A stretch of DNA of 64,000 nt from an uncultured Alistipes sp. Its GTDB lineage: Bacteria; Bacteroidota; Bacteroidia; Bacteroidales; Rikenellaceae. Below the pieces are notes generated by a model. That model was not told the DNA's origin. It was given only the letters and a program-made list of their open reading frames with translations, and did not search any database. Position numbers and translations under genes: made by a program. The DNA is taken from positions 113,013 to 177,012 of the forward strand of contig UQDC01000005.1 in the NCBI GenBank assembly GCA_900539755.1, written 5' to 3'. Each line of letters starts with the position of its first letter. The stretch's first letter is position 1. Below are positions 23,857 through 32,975 of the stretch, piece by piece.

Positions 23857-25171
23857 TAAGGTGTTTTCAAAGGAGCTGGTGGCCGAGATCGTGGATCAAT
23901 TGAAAATTGCCGATCTGGAGAATGCCACCATTGGCGAGGTGTTGCTGGTTGCCTCCGCACTGGAGCAGAGAACTGGTATTCCCTTTATTCGGATGGATCA
24001 GGGTTCTCCGGGACTCCCTCCCAATAAAATCGGTATCGAAGCCGAGAAGGCTGCTTTGGATAGCGGTATAGTGTCGCAATATCCGGCAGCGGCCGGCGTA
24101 GCGGAGTTGAAAGAGCAGGCTTCGCGATTTGTGAAGGCCTTTCTGGATATTGATATCAGTGCCAGAGCCTGCATCCCTACGACAGGTGGTGTGGCAGCTT
24201 CGTTTGCCTCATTCATTGCCAGCACGCAGCGAATCGAGGGTAAGAATAAAGTGTTGTTCATTGATCCCGGTTTTCCGATCCAGAAGTCGCAGTTGAAGAT
24301 TTTGGGGATCGACTGGGTGTCGTTCGATATTTACAATTTCCGGGGTGAGAAGCTGCGTCAGAAATTGGAGTCCATCATGCAGTCGGGTGAAATTGCAGCT
24401 ATAGTCTATTCAAACCCGAACAATCCGGCTTGGATCTGTCTTGATGAGTCAGAGCTGAAAATTATCGGCGAACTGGCAGATAAATATGATGCTATCGTGA
24501 TGGAGGATATGGCCTATTTCTGCATGGATTTCCGTAAGAATTTGGGCCGCCCGTTCGAGCCGCCCTATCCGCCAACGGTCGCCAGATATACGGACAACTA
24601 TATTCTGATGCTTTCTTCTTCGAAGATTTTCAGTTATGCCGGTCAACGTATGGCATTGGCTTGCGTCTCCGACAAACTGTTTGACAAACATTATGAGGCT
24701 TTGGCAAACCGTTACGGAGATTCCGGAATTTTCGGACAGACATTTATTGCCTCGATTTTGTATATGATTACGAGCGGTTGCACAACCTCGACCCAGTTTG
24801 CTTATGCAGAGATGTTGAAGGCGGCTTGCGATGGAGATATCGATTTTGTGGCTGATACGCACGTGTATGCCGATCGGGCCGAAAAGATGAAGAAGATCTT
24901 TGTGGATAACGGTTTTCATATCGTGTACGATTATGATGTCAACCAAAAGGTCGGAGACGGATTCTTCTTTACACTTGGCTATGGCAAGATGAGTGGCGGT
25001 GAGCTGCTTAAAGAGTTGCTGTATTATGGTGTCAGCAGTATCAGTTTGGGAACGACTGGTAGTGACCAAAGTGGTATCCGGGCTTGCACTTCCAGAATGA
25101 GAGAGGATCTTTATCCGGTACTGCAACAGCGAATGGAATGGTTTAGAAAAGATCATCCGTTTGAAGATTAA
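23843..25171 (+). CDS. Class I/II PLP-dependent aminotransferase
   Basis: 442-residue fold-type I aminotransferase. It has the substrate-binding GSPGLPP block, YSNPNNPAW, a cofactor aspartate in MEDMAYFCMDF, and the PLP lysine in LSSSKIFSYAGQRM. ATG 23843 is chosen because an AGGAG ribosome-binding site lies just upstream; the longer frame from 23825 is unlikely. Its place between iorAB and the paaK genes says its likely substrates are aromatic amino acids and their keto acids, feeding or draining the IorAB reaction. Specificity cannot be read from sequence. Confidence 0.88.
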   Translation: MAADNKVFSKELVAEIVDQLKIADLENATIGEVLLVASALEQRTGIPFIRMDQGSPGLPPNKIGIEAEKAALDSGIVSQYPAAAGVAELKEQASRFVKAFLDIDISARACIPTTGGVAASFASFIASTQRIEGKNKVLFIDPGFPIQKSQLKILGIDWVSFDIYNFRGEKLRQKLESIMQSGEIAAIVYSNPNNPAWICLDESELKIIGELADKYDAIVMEDMAYFCMDFRKNLGRPFEPPYPPTVARYTDNYILMLSSSKIFSYAGQRMALACVSDKLFDKHYEALANRYGDSGIFGQTFIASILYMITSGCTTSTQFAYAEMLKAACDGDIDFVADTHVYADRAEKMKKIFVDNGFHIVYDYDVNQKVGDGFFFTLGYGKMSGGELLKELLYYGVSSISLGTTGSDQSGIRACTSRMREDLYPVLQQRMEWFRKDHPFED

Positions 25172-25240
25172 TTAACAGATGCGAGATCGTCTAAAAGACG
25201 ACACATCCAACTTAAATGAATTTAAACTTAGCGAACTCTT

Positions 25241-26548
25241 ATGGGGATGATCTGGAATAAGAGCAAAGAGTGTATGAGTCGGGACGAGATGTCCGCCCTG
25301 CAGGGTAAACGGTTGCACAAACTGGTGGAACTGGTCTATCACAATGTGCCGTTTTACAGAGCGAAGATGCAGGAGCGGGATCTTTGCCCGGACGACATTC
25401 AAAGTATTGAGGATATCACAAAGCTTCCTTTTACCACAAAGCAAGATCTTCGGGATAACTATCCGACGGGCCTTCAGGCTGCGAATCAGTCTGAAATTGT
25501 CCGGATTCATGCATCGTCGGGAACTACGGGTAATCCGACCATTGTCGGCTATACACGCCGGGATTTGGAGATATGGAGCGAGAGTGCGGCCCGTGCATTT
25601 ACCGCTTATGGTGTAACGCGTAATGATATCTTTTCGGTTGGTTATGGTTACGGCCTCTTTACAGGAGGTCTCGGCGCCCATTACGGCGTTGAATATGTGG
25701 GTGCAACTGTCATTCCTACCTCTACAGGTAATACTGAAAAATTGCTTCGTCTGTTGAGGGATTTGAAAATTACCGGCATAGCTTGTACCCCATCTTATGC
25801 TCTTTATGTAGCCGATGCCATGGATAAACATGGAATGACCAAAGATGACATCTGTCTCAAAATCGGCGCATTCGGAGCAGAACCGTGGACCGAGAATATG
25901 CGTAAAGAGATTGAGACCCGACTCGGACTGCAGGCTTACAATCTGTACGGTTTGAGTGAGATTATCGGTCCGGGTGTCTCTTATGAGTGCCAATGTAAAA
26001 ATGGTTCTCATATTTCGGAAGACCATTTTTATCCCGAAATTATCAATCCGGACACATTGGAACCACAGCCATACGGTACAACCGGAGAGTTGGTATTTAC
26101 CACCCTGACCAAAACGGGAATGCCGTTGTTGCGGTATCGGACCAAAGATTTGACCTCTCTGATTGGCGAGAAGTGTGAGTGCGGTAGGACAAATGTCAGG
26201 ATGACTCGGATTATCGGCCGCAGTGACGATATGTTGATTATTCGCGGTATTAATATTTTCCCGTCGCAGGTTGAAAGTGTTATTCTCGGTATGCCGGAGT
26301 TTGAGCCGGTTTATATGCTGGTTGTTGATCGGGTGAATAATCTTGATACATTGCAAGTTCAGGTGGAGGTTCGCAGAGATTACTTCAGTGATGAACTTGG
26401 AGCCATGTTGCAACTTCGTAAACGCCTTGCCGACAAATTGAAGAGTGTACTCTCTATCAGTGCTGATGTCAGGTTAATGGAGCCCAATTCCATTCCAAGA
26501 TCAGAAGGAAAGAGCGTGAGAGTGATCGATAAGAGACATTTAAAATAA
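25241..26548 (+). CDS. paaK: Phenylacetate-CoA ligase family protein, copy 1
   Basis: AMP-forming aryl-acetate:CoA ligase of 435 residues. The ATP-binding loop SSGTTGNPT, the adenylate-binding GAEPW and YGLSEIIGPGV segments and the hinge region near GRSDDMLIIRGINIFPSQVE are all present. With IorAB it links aryl-acetyl-CoA to free aryl-acetate, so it either activates imported arylacetate for reductive carboxylation or forms part of catabolism. It is paired with a double-ACT protein 7 bases downstream, and the same pair occurs again from 27208. A 413-codon frame on the opposite strand is a shadow. Confidence 0.93.
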   Translation: MGMIWNKSKECMSRDEMSALQGKRLHKLVELVYHNVPFYRAKMQERDLCPDDIQSIEDITKLPFTTKQDLRDNYPTGLQAANQSEIVRIHASSGTTGNPTIVGYTRRDLEIWSESAARAFTAYGVTRNDIFSVGYGYGLFTGGLGAHYGVEYVGATVIPTSTGNTEKLLRLLRDLKITGIACTPSYALYVADAMDKHGMTKDDICLKIGAFGAEPWTENMRKEIETRLGLQAYNLYGLSEIIGPGVSYECQCKNGSHISEDHFYPEIINPDTLEPQPYGTTGELVFTTLTKTGMPLLRYRTKDLTSLIGEKCECGRTNVRMTRIIGRSDDMLIIRGINIFPSQVESVILGMPEFEPVYMLVVDRVNNLDTLQVQVEVRRDYFSDELGAMLQLRKRLADKLKSVLSISADVRLMEPNSIPRSEGKSVRVIDKRHLK

Positions 26549-26555
26549 CAGGATT

Positions 26556-26957
26556 ATGACGATTAAGCAGATTTCAGTTTTCCTGGAGAATAAGAGCGGC
26601 CGTCTGAATGAGGTGGCGCGTGTGTTGGCTGCCAATCAGATCAATATGTTGGCTTTTTGTATTGCAGAAACAACAGATTTCGGTCTGATGCGCCTGATCG
26701 TGAAAGAGGTGGATAAAGCTGTTGAAGTTTTGCGCAATGCAGGCTTTGCTGTGATATTGACGGATGTGATTGCCATTCACTGTTCCAACCAGCCTGGATC
26801 ATTATCCAAGATTTTGGAGAGTTTGGCTGAAGAGCATATTTTTATCGAGTACATGTATGCGTTTGCACAGTCAGAGAGGGCTGATGTGATCATTAATCCA
26901 AACGATTTGGAAAAGTGTATTCGTGTGCTGCAAGAAAAACATCCGGATATCTTGTAA
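26556..26957 (+). CDS. Tandem ACT domain protein, copy 1
   Basis: 133 residues made of two ACT domains: the first starts IKQISVFLENKSGRLNEV, the second starts near residue 68 with VIAIHCSNQPGSLSKILE. ACT domains bind amino acids and regulate enzymes. This stand-alone form commonly follows paaK genes, so it probably senses an aromatic or branched amino acid for the ligase or the oxidoreductase next to it. Regulatory target and ligand are inferred from position only. Confidence 0.9.
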   Translation: MTIKQISVFLENKSGRLNEVARVLAANQINMLAFCIAETTDFGLMRLIVKEVDKAVEVLRNAGFAVILTDVIAIHCSNQPGSLSKILESLAEEHIFIEYMYAFAQSERADVIINPNDLEKCIRVLQEKHPDIL

Positions 26958-27207
26958 TCTGATTGAATCCGGTCACAACATCCCTTAGATTTTGTATCAA
27001 AGAGTATCCTTGTGACTCGATTTTATCGCTATTTGAGATTGCAGAGATTCTTCATTTTGAGAAGAAAGTTAAGCCATGCTTTATAAGTATCTCATTTGCT
27101 GGTAGTCAGAATGTTTTTTAGTTTGATAACTTCAGTTAGTTTAACATGAAGTGAGTGCTCATATAGAGTTTTATAAACATATTTAGCAAAAACGTAACCC
27201 AGTCATC

Positions 27208-28515
27208 ATGGATAGTCGTTATTTCCAACCCGAAATCGAAACTATGAAACGAGCCGATTTAGAGGCTCTTCAGATAAAACGACTTAAGGAGAGTATTCGC
27301 ATTGCTCTTCAAAGCCCATTTTATAAAACACGTTTTGGAGAGATGGGAATTACTCCCGATAGTATCCGCAGTTTGGAAGATCTCCAAAAACTTCCTTTTA
27401 CAACCAAAAATGATTTGCGGACTCATTATCCATTTGGGTTGGTGGCCGCTCCAATGAGTGACGTCGTTCGGTTGCACTCTTCCAGCGGTACGACGGGTAA
27501 TCCGACTGTTATATGCCACTCTCAGCACGATTTGAACCAGTGGGCAAATCGGGTTGCTCGGTGTCTGTATATGGTTGGGGTGCGAAAGGATGATGTTTTT
27601 CAGAATACTTCTGGCTATGGTATGTTTACAGGAGGTCTTGGTTTCCAGTATGGAGCTGAGCTGTTGGGGGCGTTGACGGTTCCAGCTGCAGCAGGTAATA
27701 CCATTCGCCAGATCAAGTTTATTCGTGATTTCGGAACTACGGCCATGCATGCTATTCCGAGCTATGTTTTCCGGCTGTATGAGGTGATGCAGGAGTTGAA
27801 TATTGATCCGCGTAAGGATACCAAATTAAAGACATTGGTGATTGGTGCGGAACCCCATACGGATGCTCAACGTAGAAAAATTGAAGAAATTTTGGGTGTC
27901 AAAGCTTACAATAGCTTCGGTATGTCTGAAATGAGTGGGCCGGGTGTTGCATTCGAGTGTACGGAACAGAACGGGTTGCACTTGTGGGAGGATAGTTATA
28001 TTATGGAGATTATTAATCCCGATACATTGGAACCGGTTCCGGATGGAGAGATTGGTGAGCTTGTGCTGACGACACTTGACCGTGATGCGATGCCATTAAT
28101 TCGTTACAGAACGCGAGATTTAACCCGCATTATTCCAGGAGAGTGTCCTTGTGGACGTACTCATCGCAGAATCGATCGCCTGAAAGGCCGTAGCGATGAT
28201 ATGTTTATCGTTAAGGGTGTCAATATCTTCCCGATGCAGATCGAAAAGATTTTGATGCAGTTCCGGGAGTTGGGTGCCAACTATCTGATTACGGTTGATA
28301 CGGTCAACAACAATGATGAGGTGATGGTAGAAGTGGAGTTGAGCGATCTGTTTACCGATGATTATTCTCAGCTTCAGGGGTTAACCCGTGAGATTACACG
28401 TCAGCTCAAAGACGAGATTCTGCTGACCCCAAAAATCAAACTGGTGGACAAAGGAACGCTTCCGCAATCGGAAGGGAAAGCGGTTCGTGTTAAGGATTTG
28501 CGAAAAAATAAGTAA
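27208..28515 (+). CDS. paaK: Phenylacetate-CoA ligase family protein, copy 2
   Basis: 435 residues, the same length as copy 1 and clearly homologous but divergent, for example in the N-terminal third. It has SSSGTTGNPT, IGAEPHTDAQ, FGMSEMSGPGVAFEC and GRSDDMFIVKGVNIFPMQIE. Where copy 1 has SGYTRRDLEIW-type residues near the active site, copy 2 differs, so the copies may prefer different acids (phenylacetate, indoleacetate, hydroxyphenylacetate or branched acids). A 250-base gap with no obvious promoter separates it from the first pair. ACT copy 2 follows by 11 bases. Confidence 0.93.
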   Translation: MDSRYFQPEIETMKRADLEALQIKRLKESIRIALQSPFYKTRFGEMGITPDSIRSLEDLQKLPFTTKNDLRTHYPFGLVAAPMSDVVRLHSSSGTTGNPTVICHSQHDLNQWANRVARCLYMVGVRKDDVFQNTSGYGMFTGGLGFQYGAELLGALTVPAAAGNTIRQIKFIRDFGTTAMHAIPSYVFRLYEVMQELNIDPRKDTKLKTLVIGAEPHTDAQRRKIEEILGVKAYNSFGMSEMSGPGVAFECTEQNGLHLWEDSYIMEIINPDTLEPVPDGEIGELVLTTLDRDAMPLIRYRTRDLTRIIPGECPCGRTHRRIDRLKGRSDDMFIVKGVNIFPMQIEKILMQFRELGANYLITVDTVNNNDEVMVEVELSDLFTDDYSQLQGLTREITRQLKDEILLTPKIKLVDKGTLPQSEGKAVRVKDLRKNK

Positions 28516-28526
28516 TATTAGCGGTT

Positions 28527-28952
28527 ATGATGATCAAACAATTATCGGTATTCCTTGAGAATAAATCAGGTCGTTTGAATGAAGTCCTCGATATTTTGGG
28601 ACAGGCTGATATTCGTATTATTGCGGCGACTGTAGCGGATACCTCGGAGTATGGAATTTTACGATTGATTACCTCGGATACAGCCAGTGCTTATGAAGTT
28701 TTGAAGGAACATCGGGTAAGTGCTCAGCAAAGTGATGTCGTAGCGTTGACCTGTAACTCCAAAGCTGGTGTTTTTGCCTCTCAAATTAACTCGTTTGCAA
28801 AAGAGGGGCTCTCTATTGAATATATGTATTGTTTCTCGATTCGCGATAAAGCCTTTTTGATTTTGCGAACAAGTGACAATGCTCGTGTAGATGAAATTGC
28901 TCAACACTATGGATTGAGTATCATTACCGAGCAAGAGTTGCTTCAACTATAG
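28527..28952 (+). CDS. Tandem ACT domain protein, copy 2
   Basis: 141 residues with two ACT domains, first IKQLSVFLENKSGRLNEVLD, second starting near VVALTCNSKAGVFASQIN. The beginning is almost identical to copy 1, the rest clearly diverged, so the paaK-ACT pair is an old tandem duplication with retained pairing. The start may be ATG 28527 or 28530. Confidence 0.9.
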   Translation: MMIKQLSVFLENKSGRLNEVLDILGQADIRIIAATVADTSEYGILRLITSDTASAYEVLKEHRVSAQQSDVVALTCNSKAGVFASQINSFAKEGLSIEYMYCFSIRDKAFLILRTSDNARVDEIAQHYGLSIITEQELLQL

Positions 28953-28990
28953 TTGAAGTGTTGACGCTGTACTGATTAATTCCTACGGCT

Positions 28991-29689
28991 ATGAAACGAT
29001 CCGACTGCCTCCTGTTGCTTCTATTGTGTGCCGTTGTTTGCCTGTTTGGGTTTATTGCTCCATTACGTGATGGATATATGCAGGCCAATGCGGCCCATCC
29101 TTATTGGATGGCGTTTCTGAAATTTGCAATTTTGGCAACATTGGGGGAGATGATTGGGCTGCGGATCAAAACTGGGTCCTATAATGAGCCTGGATTTGGA
29201 ATATTACCCCGTGCAGTGGTTTGGGGCTTGTTGGGAATGTGGATTGCGGTTGCTTTGAAGACGTTTGCTGCCGGAATTCCCCATTTTCTACAGAGCTTAG
29301 GTGTGGATCAGGCTGTAGAGGCCATGAAAGGTCCTTTAAGTGTGGAGAAGGTGCTCTGTGCGTTTGTGATTAGTGTGATGATGAATACGACCTTTGGTCC
29401 CGTGTTCATGACTGTTCACAAAGTGACAGATACACATATCTTAAATTGCGGAGGGTCGTTGAGAGCTTTGGTTACGCCGATACCTTTCGGAGAAATTTTG
29501 TCAGGCCTGAATTGGAAAGTACAGTGGGGTTTTGTTTTCAAAAAGACGATACCGTTCTTTTGGATTCCGGCACATACAATCACCTTTTTATTGAAGCCAC
29601 AATATCAGGTCCTGTTTGCTACGTTGTTGGGTGTCGCTTTGGGTATTTTCCTTTCAATAGCGGCGATCGCTAACCGTAAAGCTAATTAA
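28991..29689 (+). CDS. Integral membrane protein, possibly Mpv17/PMP22-like
   Basis: 232 residues with about five hydrophobic segments (near 8-26, 42-56, 70-92, 120-140 and 195-226). The C-terminal part WGFVFKKTIPFFWIPAHTI followed by a further membrane segment recalls the W-x-x-P pattern of the Mpv17/PMP22 family of small channel-like proteins; this is a memory-based and tentative match. It starts 38 bases after the second ACT gene on the same strand and could be the last gene of the arylacetate locus, perhaps handling aromatic acids across the membrane. Confidence 0.65.
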   Translation: MKRSDCLLLLLLCAVVCLFGFIAPLRDGYMQANAAHPYWMAFLKFAILATLGEMIGLRIKTGSYNEPGFGILPRAVVWGLLGMWIAVALKTFAAGIPHFLQSLGVDQAVEAMKGPLSVEKVLCAFVISVMMNTTFGPVFMTVHKVTDTHILNCGGSLRALVTPIPFGEILSGLNWKVQWGFVFKKTIPFFWIPAHTITFLLKPQYQVLFATLLGVALGIFLSIAAIANRKAN

Positions 29690-30052
29690 TCCCGTATCAA
29701 GATTGTGCGAAAAAGGGGCACTGTTACAGCTGAAATGTGCAGCATAGGGTGCAGTGTGTCTTTGAACATAATCTGTTATTGTGATACTGATCGGGAGGAT
29801 GTGTCAGTTGTGTCGTTTGCAGTCATATTCTATAATTGAACATTGAAAAGTTTGTAGGCGTATTTTCTATCTGAATCCTGTACCCCTTCCTGGAAACCAT
29901 TGCAGCCTTGACGGCTTGGCAATCACATAACTAAATAGATGTGCCATGGGAGAACTTGTGCAAATTTTCCGTTTATACTGAAAATCTGCATAATGGTTCA
30001 TGTTGAATAGTATTAGTGTGCTTTAAGATACCGGGTGGAAGGATGAACGTTG
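29690..30052. other. Gene-free stretch between membrane protein gene and mnmA
   Basis: About 360 bases between convergent genes. I see no strong terminator hairpin, promoter element, RNA gene or coding frame here. Confidence 0.5.
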
Positions 30053-31177
30053 TCACGGAAGGTAGTCATCCAAGATGCCTCCACCAAGCACTAAGTCATC
30101 TTGATAGATAACTACGGGTTGACCTTTTGCTGGAGCCCATGCTGGACAGTCAAGTTCGATTCGCAGCATTTGAGGCAATATGGTCGTCGAATCACGATTA
30201 GTACATTCTGTATTGGCCTTTGCATCTGGTACTTCTACGGCAGGGTAGGGATACATATGTGCTGTACCGTTGGGGTTACGTCCAATGCCTCGTATGATAA
30301 CACGCAATGAATTCGATGTAAATAGCTTTTGAGGGTTAGGTGAGTGCCATTCACGCAGAATTAAGGTGTGGTAAAATAAAGAGGCGGGATCTCCGACAAT
30401 GATCCGATTGTGAAGCGAATCGATAGCGGTGACGGCAACCCCTTGGAGTGTGGTGTTCAACCCTCGTTTTTGCCCGATTGTGTAGTTCGTATATCCGGAG
30501 TGTTGTCCCACGATCTGTCCCTGGTGATCGACAATCTCTCCTGTACCGATTGGGGGTAATTCACGTTGTAAAAAATCCCGGTAATCCGCTCCGTGTAAGA
30601 AACAGATTCCCATACTTTCGCGTTGGGCGTTTTTTTTCTGTGGTGTGCTGTACAGAGTCTTGATTTCGCTTTTGATTTGATCTCCCATCGGAGTCAGAGC
30701 CATGGATAGGCAGCTTTGTGGAACTCCCCATAAATAGTAGGATTGATCTTTAATCGGGTCAATCGCTTTGCGGACATAGTAGATGCTCTGTTCGCGATGA
30801 ATCCGGAAATAGTGGCCGGTGGCAATATGGTCGAATCCTTGATGTTGAGCCAGATTGTATAGTGCATCCCATTTGATTTGCGGATTGCAACGTGTGCATG
30901 GCGCTGGCGTCTCTCCTCGACGATATCCGTCAATAAAGTAGTCAATGATCTCTTGACGAAAGCGACCCTTTGTGTCCAAAATTTGCAGTGGTAAGTTGAG
31001 CTTTGTAGCTCCTTTGCGTGCCTTGTCAAGCAGTTCGAGATTTCCCGTTGTGTCGAGGGTGACGAGGTGAACGTCATATCCTTGTTCTCGTAGGATTATA
31101 GCAGCGGCGGTACTGTCTATACCGCCGCTGAATCCTAATAGAACACGTTTTTTTGTTTTATGTGTGGAATCTGCCAC
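30053..31177 (-). CDS. mnmA: tRNA-specific 2-thiouridylase MnmA
   Basis: 374-residue PP-loop enzyme that makes 2-thiouridine at the wobble base of Glu, Gln and Lys tRNAs. Present are the PP-loop FSGGIDSTAAAIIL, the first catalytic cysteine in TRCNPQIKWDAL, KDQSYYLWGVPQ, and the second cysteine in ESMGICFLHGADYRDFL. Bacteroidota often carry two MnmA-like genes; this one keeps both cysteines and looks functional. A near-match promoter element (CAATTTTG) is upstream. It is isolated from its neighbours. Confidence 0.92.
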   Translation of the reverse strand: MADSTHKTKKRVLLGFSGGIDSTAAAIILREQGYDVHLVTLDTTGNLELLDKARKGATKLNLPLQILDTKGRFRQEIIDYFIDGYRRGETPAPCTRCNPQIKWDALYNLAQHQGFDHIATGHYFRIHREQSIYYVRKAIDPIKDQSYYLWGVPQSCLSMALTPMGDQIKSEIKTLYSTPQKKNAQRESMGICFLHGADYRDFLQRELPPIGTGEIVDHQGQIVGQHSGYTNYTIGQKRGLNTTLQGVAVTAIDSLHNRIIVGDPASLFYHTLILREWHSPNPQKLFTSNSLRVIIRGIGRNPNGTAHMYPYPAVEVPDAKANTECTNRDSTTILPQMLRIELDCPAWAPAKGQPVVIYQDDLVLGGGILDDYLP

Positions 31178-31348
31178 CTGTCTGCAAAATGGTTAAGAGT
31201 GATCAAAATTGTTCTGGAAACGGTCGAATTAGATGGAGTCATTTAGCGCTTTGACCATTATGCGTACAGTTCACCTGGCTTTGGTGAAAAACACAAGTCC
31301 ACCCTTTTCAACGTCCAGTAGGTTTCGGCCCAATCTTCCAATTTTTAT

Positions 31349-32974
31349 TTATGGGTGGATCGTGCCATCCGGATCGCCATATTGATCCCAATTTTTGAGA
31401 ACGTCAAATGCTTTGTCGAAAGTTTCGTCAAATTCGGCGTTCATGATGATGTAGTATTCGTTGATTCCCCACAATTTTTGCGCGATTAGAGCCTTGAGTT
31501 GTGCACGGATCAGTCGTGCCGAGCGGTCGAATTCAGTCTGGTTGAATTCTATGTCGCGTTGAGTGGCCAATTCTGTCAACTCGGACAACATCTTGTCCGT
31601 TACTTGAAAATCGCGATTGAAGGTCTCGAATGTCGGATACTGTTTGGCCAATTTGTCACGGTTTCGATCCATGTAAGAAACCGCATATTCGTTCAACAGC
31701 CCTTTACGAACCATGCTGGTCAAATAGTTCGAATACTCTGTGGTGTCGTATTGAACCAAAATGTCGGGTGTAATTCCACCGCCTCCATACACAGTCCGTC
31801 CGCTCCGTAGCGTTTTGAACATCAACGTTGAGTCAACCGACACTGAATCTTCAAGACTTTCGAACCGTTTGAAGAAGTCCTCTTCATAGCCTTTCAGATC
31901 TCCATTGTGGTATGGACGTTGAATGACACGTCCAGTTGGGGTATGGTAACGTGCGACCGTCAAGCGTACGGCCGAACCGTCCATCAGAGGAATCTGTTGT
32001 TGTACGAGTCCTTTGCCGAAAGTCCGACGTCCAATTATCAAAGCTCTGTCCCAATCTTGCAGTGCCCCGGATACAATTTCGCTGGCTGAGGCCGATGTCT
32101 CGTTTGTAAGTACGATAACTTTGCCTTTCAAGAACTCTCCGTTGTGAGTAGCACGAGCTTCATCGTGCGGAATACGCATCCCCTCCATGGAAACAATCAG
32201 ATTGCTTTTAGGCAGGAAGAAATTGCTCAATTCAATAGCCTGTCCGAGCAGTCCGCCACCATTGCTGCGCAGGTCGAGAATCAGCGCATCGATCGGTTGC
32301 AATTTCTGGTATGCTTCCAAGAACTCCTTGAATGTGTTGTTGGCAAATCGGTTGATGCGGATATAGCCGGTTGTAGAATCCACTTTGTAGGCTGCATCGA
32401 CTGTGTAGATCGGAATATCGTCACGAACGATGGAGAAATCCAATGTGTCGGGTTCCCCATGTCGAACCACCCCGATGTCGATGCGAGTTCCTTTGGGACC
32501 ACGTAAAATTTTGGGCACATCCAGCAGTTTGGTGCCTACGATACTTTTCCCGTCTGCCGATACAATGCGGTCGTTGGGCAGTAGCCCGACCTGTTCCGAA
32601 GGACCTCCGGCGATCACATTGACTACGATAACCGTATCGTTCAGGATGTTGAATTCAATTCCGATTCCACTGAAAGAGCCTTCTGTGAACATCTCTTCGG
32701 ACTCCTTCATCTCCTCTTGCGTGAGGTATGTAGAGTGGGGGTCGAGTTGCAACAACATGGCTTGTATGGCCTTTTCGACCAATTGATCGTTGTGCAGGGT
32801 GTCCACATAAGTCCCGTTCAGATAACGGTAAAATTGATTCAACTTCTGCAGTTGAAACATGGGGTCCTCTTTGACCTTCGGATCCACTTCCGGCAGACGG
32901 GGTTGTGCCGCTATTTCGGTACAACTCCATCCCAAGAGCAGAGCGAAGATGCCATATTTCAGTTTACGGGTCAT
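31349..32974 (-). CDS. S41 C-terminal processing peptidase (CtpA/Prc type)
   Basis: 541-residue periplasmic serine protease. The N-terminus is a signal peptide or anchor (KYGIFALLLGWSCTEIAAQ). Then come a PDZ domain (about 90-170, FSGIGIEFNILNDTVIVVNV) and the S41 protease core with the catalytic serine in NETSASASEIVSGAL and lysine in RTFGKGLVQQ, the Ser-Lys dyad of this family. A C-terminal helical extension of ~150 residues follows. Its start is one base after the hisS stop, so it is co-transcribed with hisS and ettA. Usual roles are trimming of envelope proteins and peptidoglycan enzymes. Confidence 0.93.
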   Translation of the reverse strand: MTRKLKYGIFALLLGWSCTEIAAQPRLPEVDPKVKEDPMFQLQKLNQFYRYLNGTYVDTLHNDQLVEKAIQAMLLQLDPHSTYLTQEEMKESEEMFTEGSFSGIGIEFNILNDTVIVVNVIAGGPSEQVGLLPNDRIVSADGKSIVGTKLLDVPKILRGPKGTRIDIGVVRHGEPDTLDFSIVRDDIPIYTVDAAYKVDSTTGYIRINRFANNTFKEFLEAYQKLQPIDALILDLRSNGGGLLGQAIELSNFFLPKSNLIVSMEGMRIPHDEARATHNGEFLKGKVIVLTNETSASASEIVSGALQDWDRALIIGRRTFGKGLVQQQIPLMDGSAVRLTVARYHTPTGRVIQRPYHNGDLKGYEEDFFKRFESLEDSVSVDSTLMFKTLRSGRTVYGGGGITPDILVQYDTTEYSNYLTSMVRKGLLNEYAVSYMDRNRDKLAKQYPTFETFNRDFQVTDKMLSELTELATQRDIEFNQTEFDRSARLIRAQLKALIAQKLWGINEYYIIMNAEFDETFDKAFDVLKNWDQYGDPDGTIHP

Positions 32975-32975
32975 C

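Noticed and set aside
25172..26413. 413-codon open frame antisense to the first paaK gene
   Set aside because: It mirrors the paaK reading frame, has no domain or ribosome-binding site, and its residue composition (Asn/Thr/His/Arg-rich) is typical of a shadow frame.
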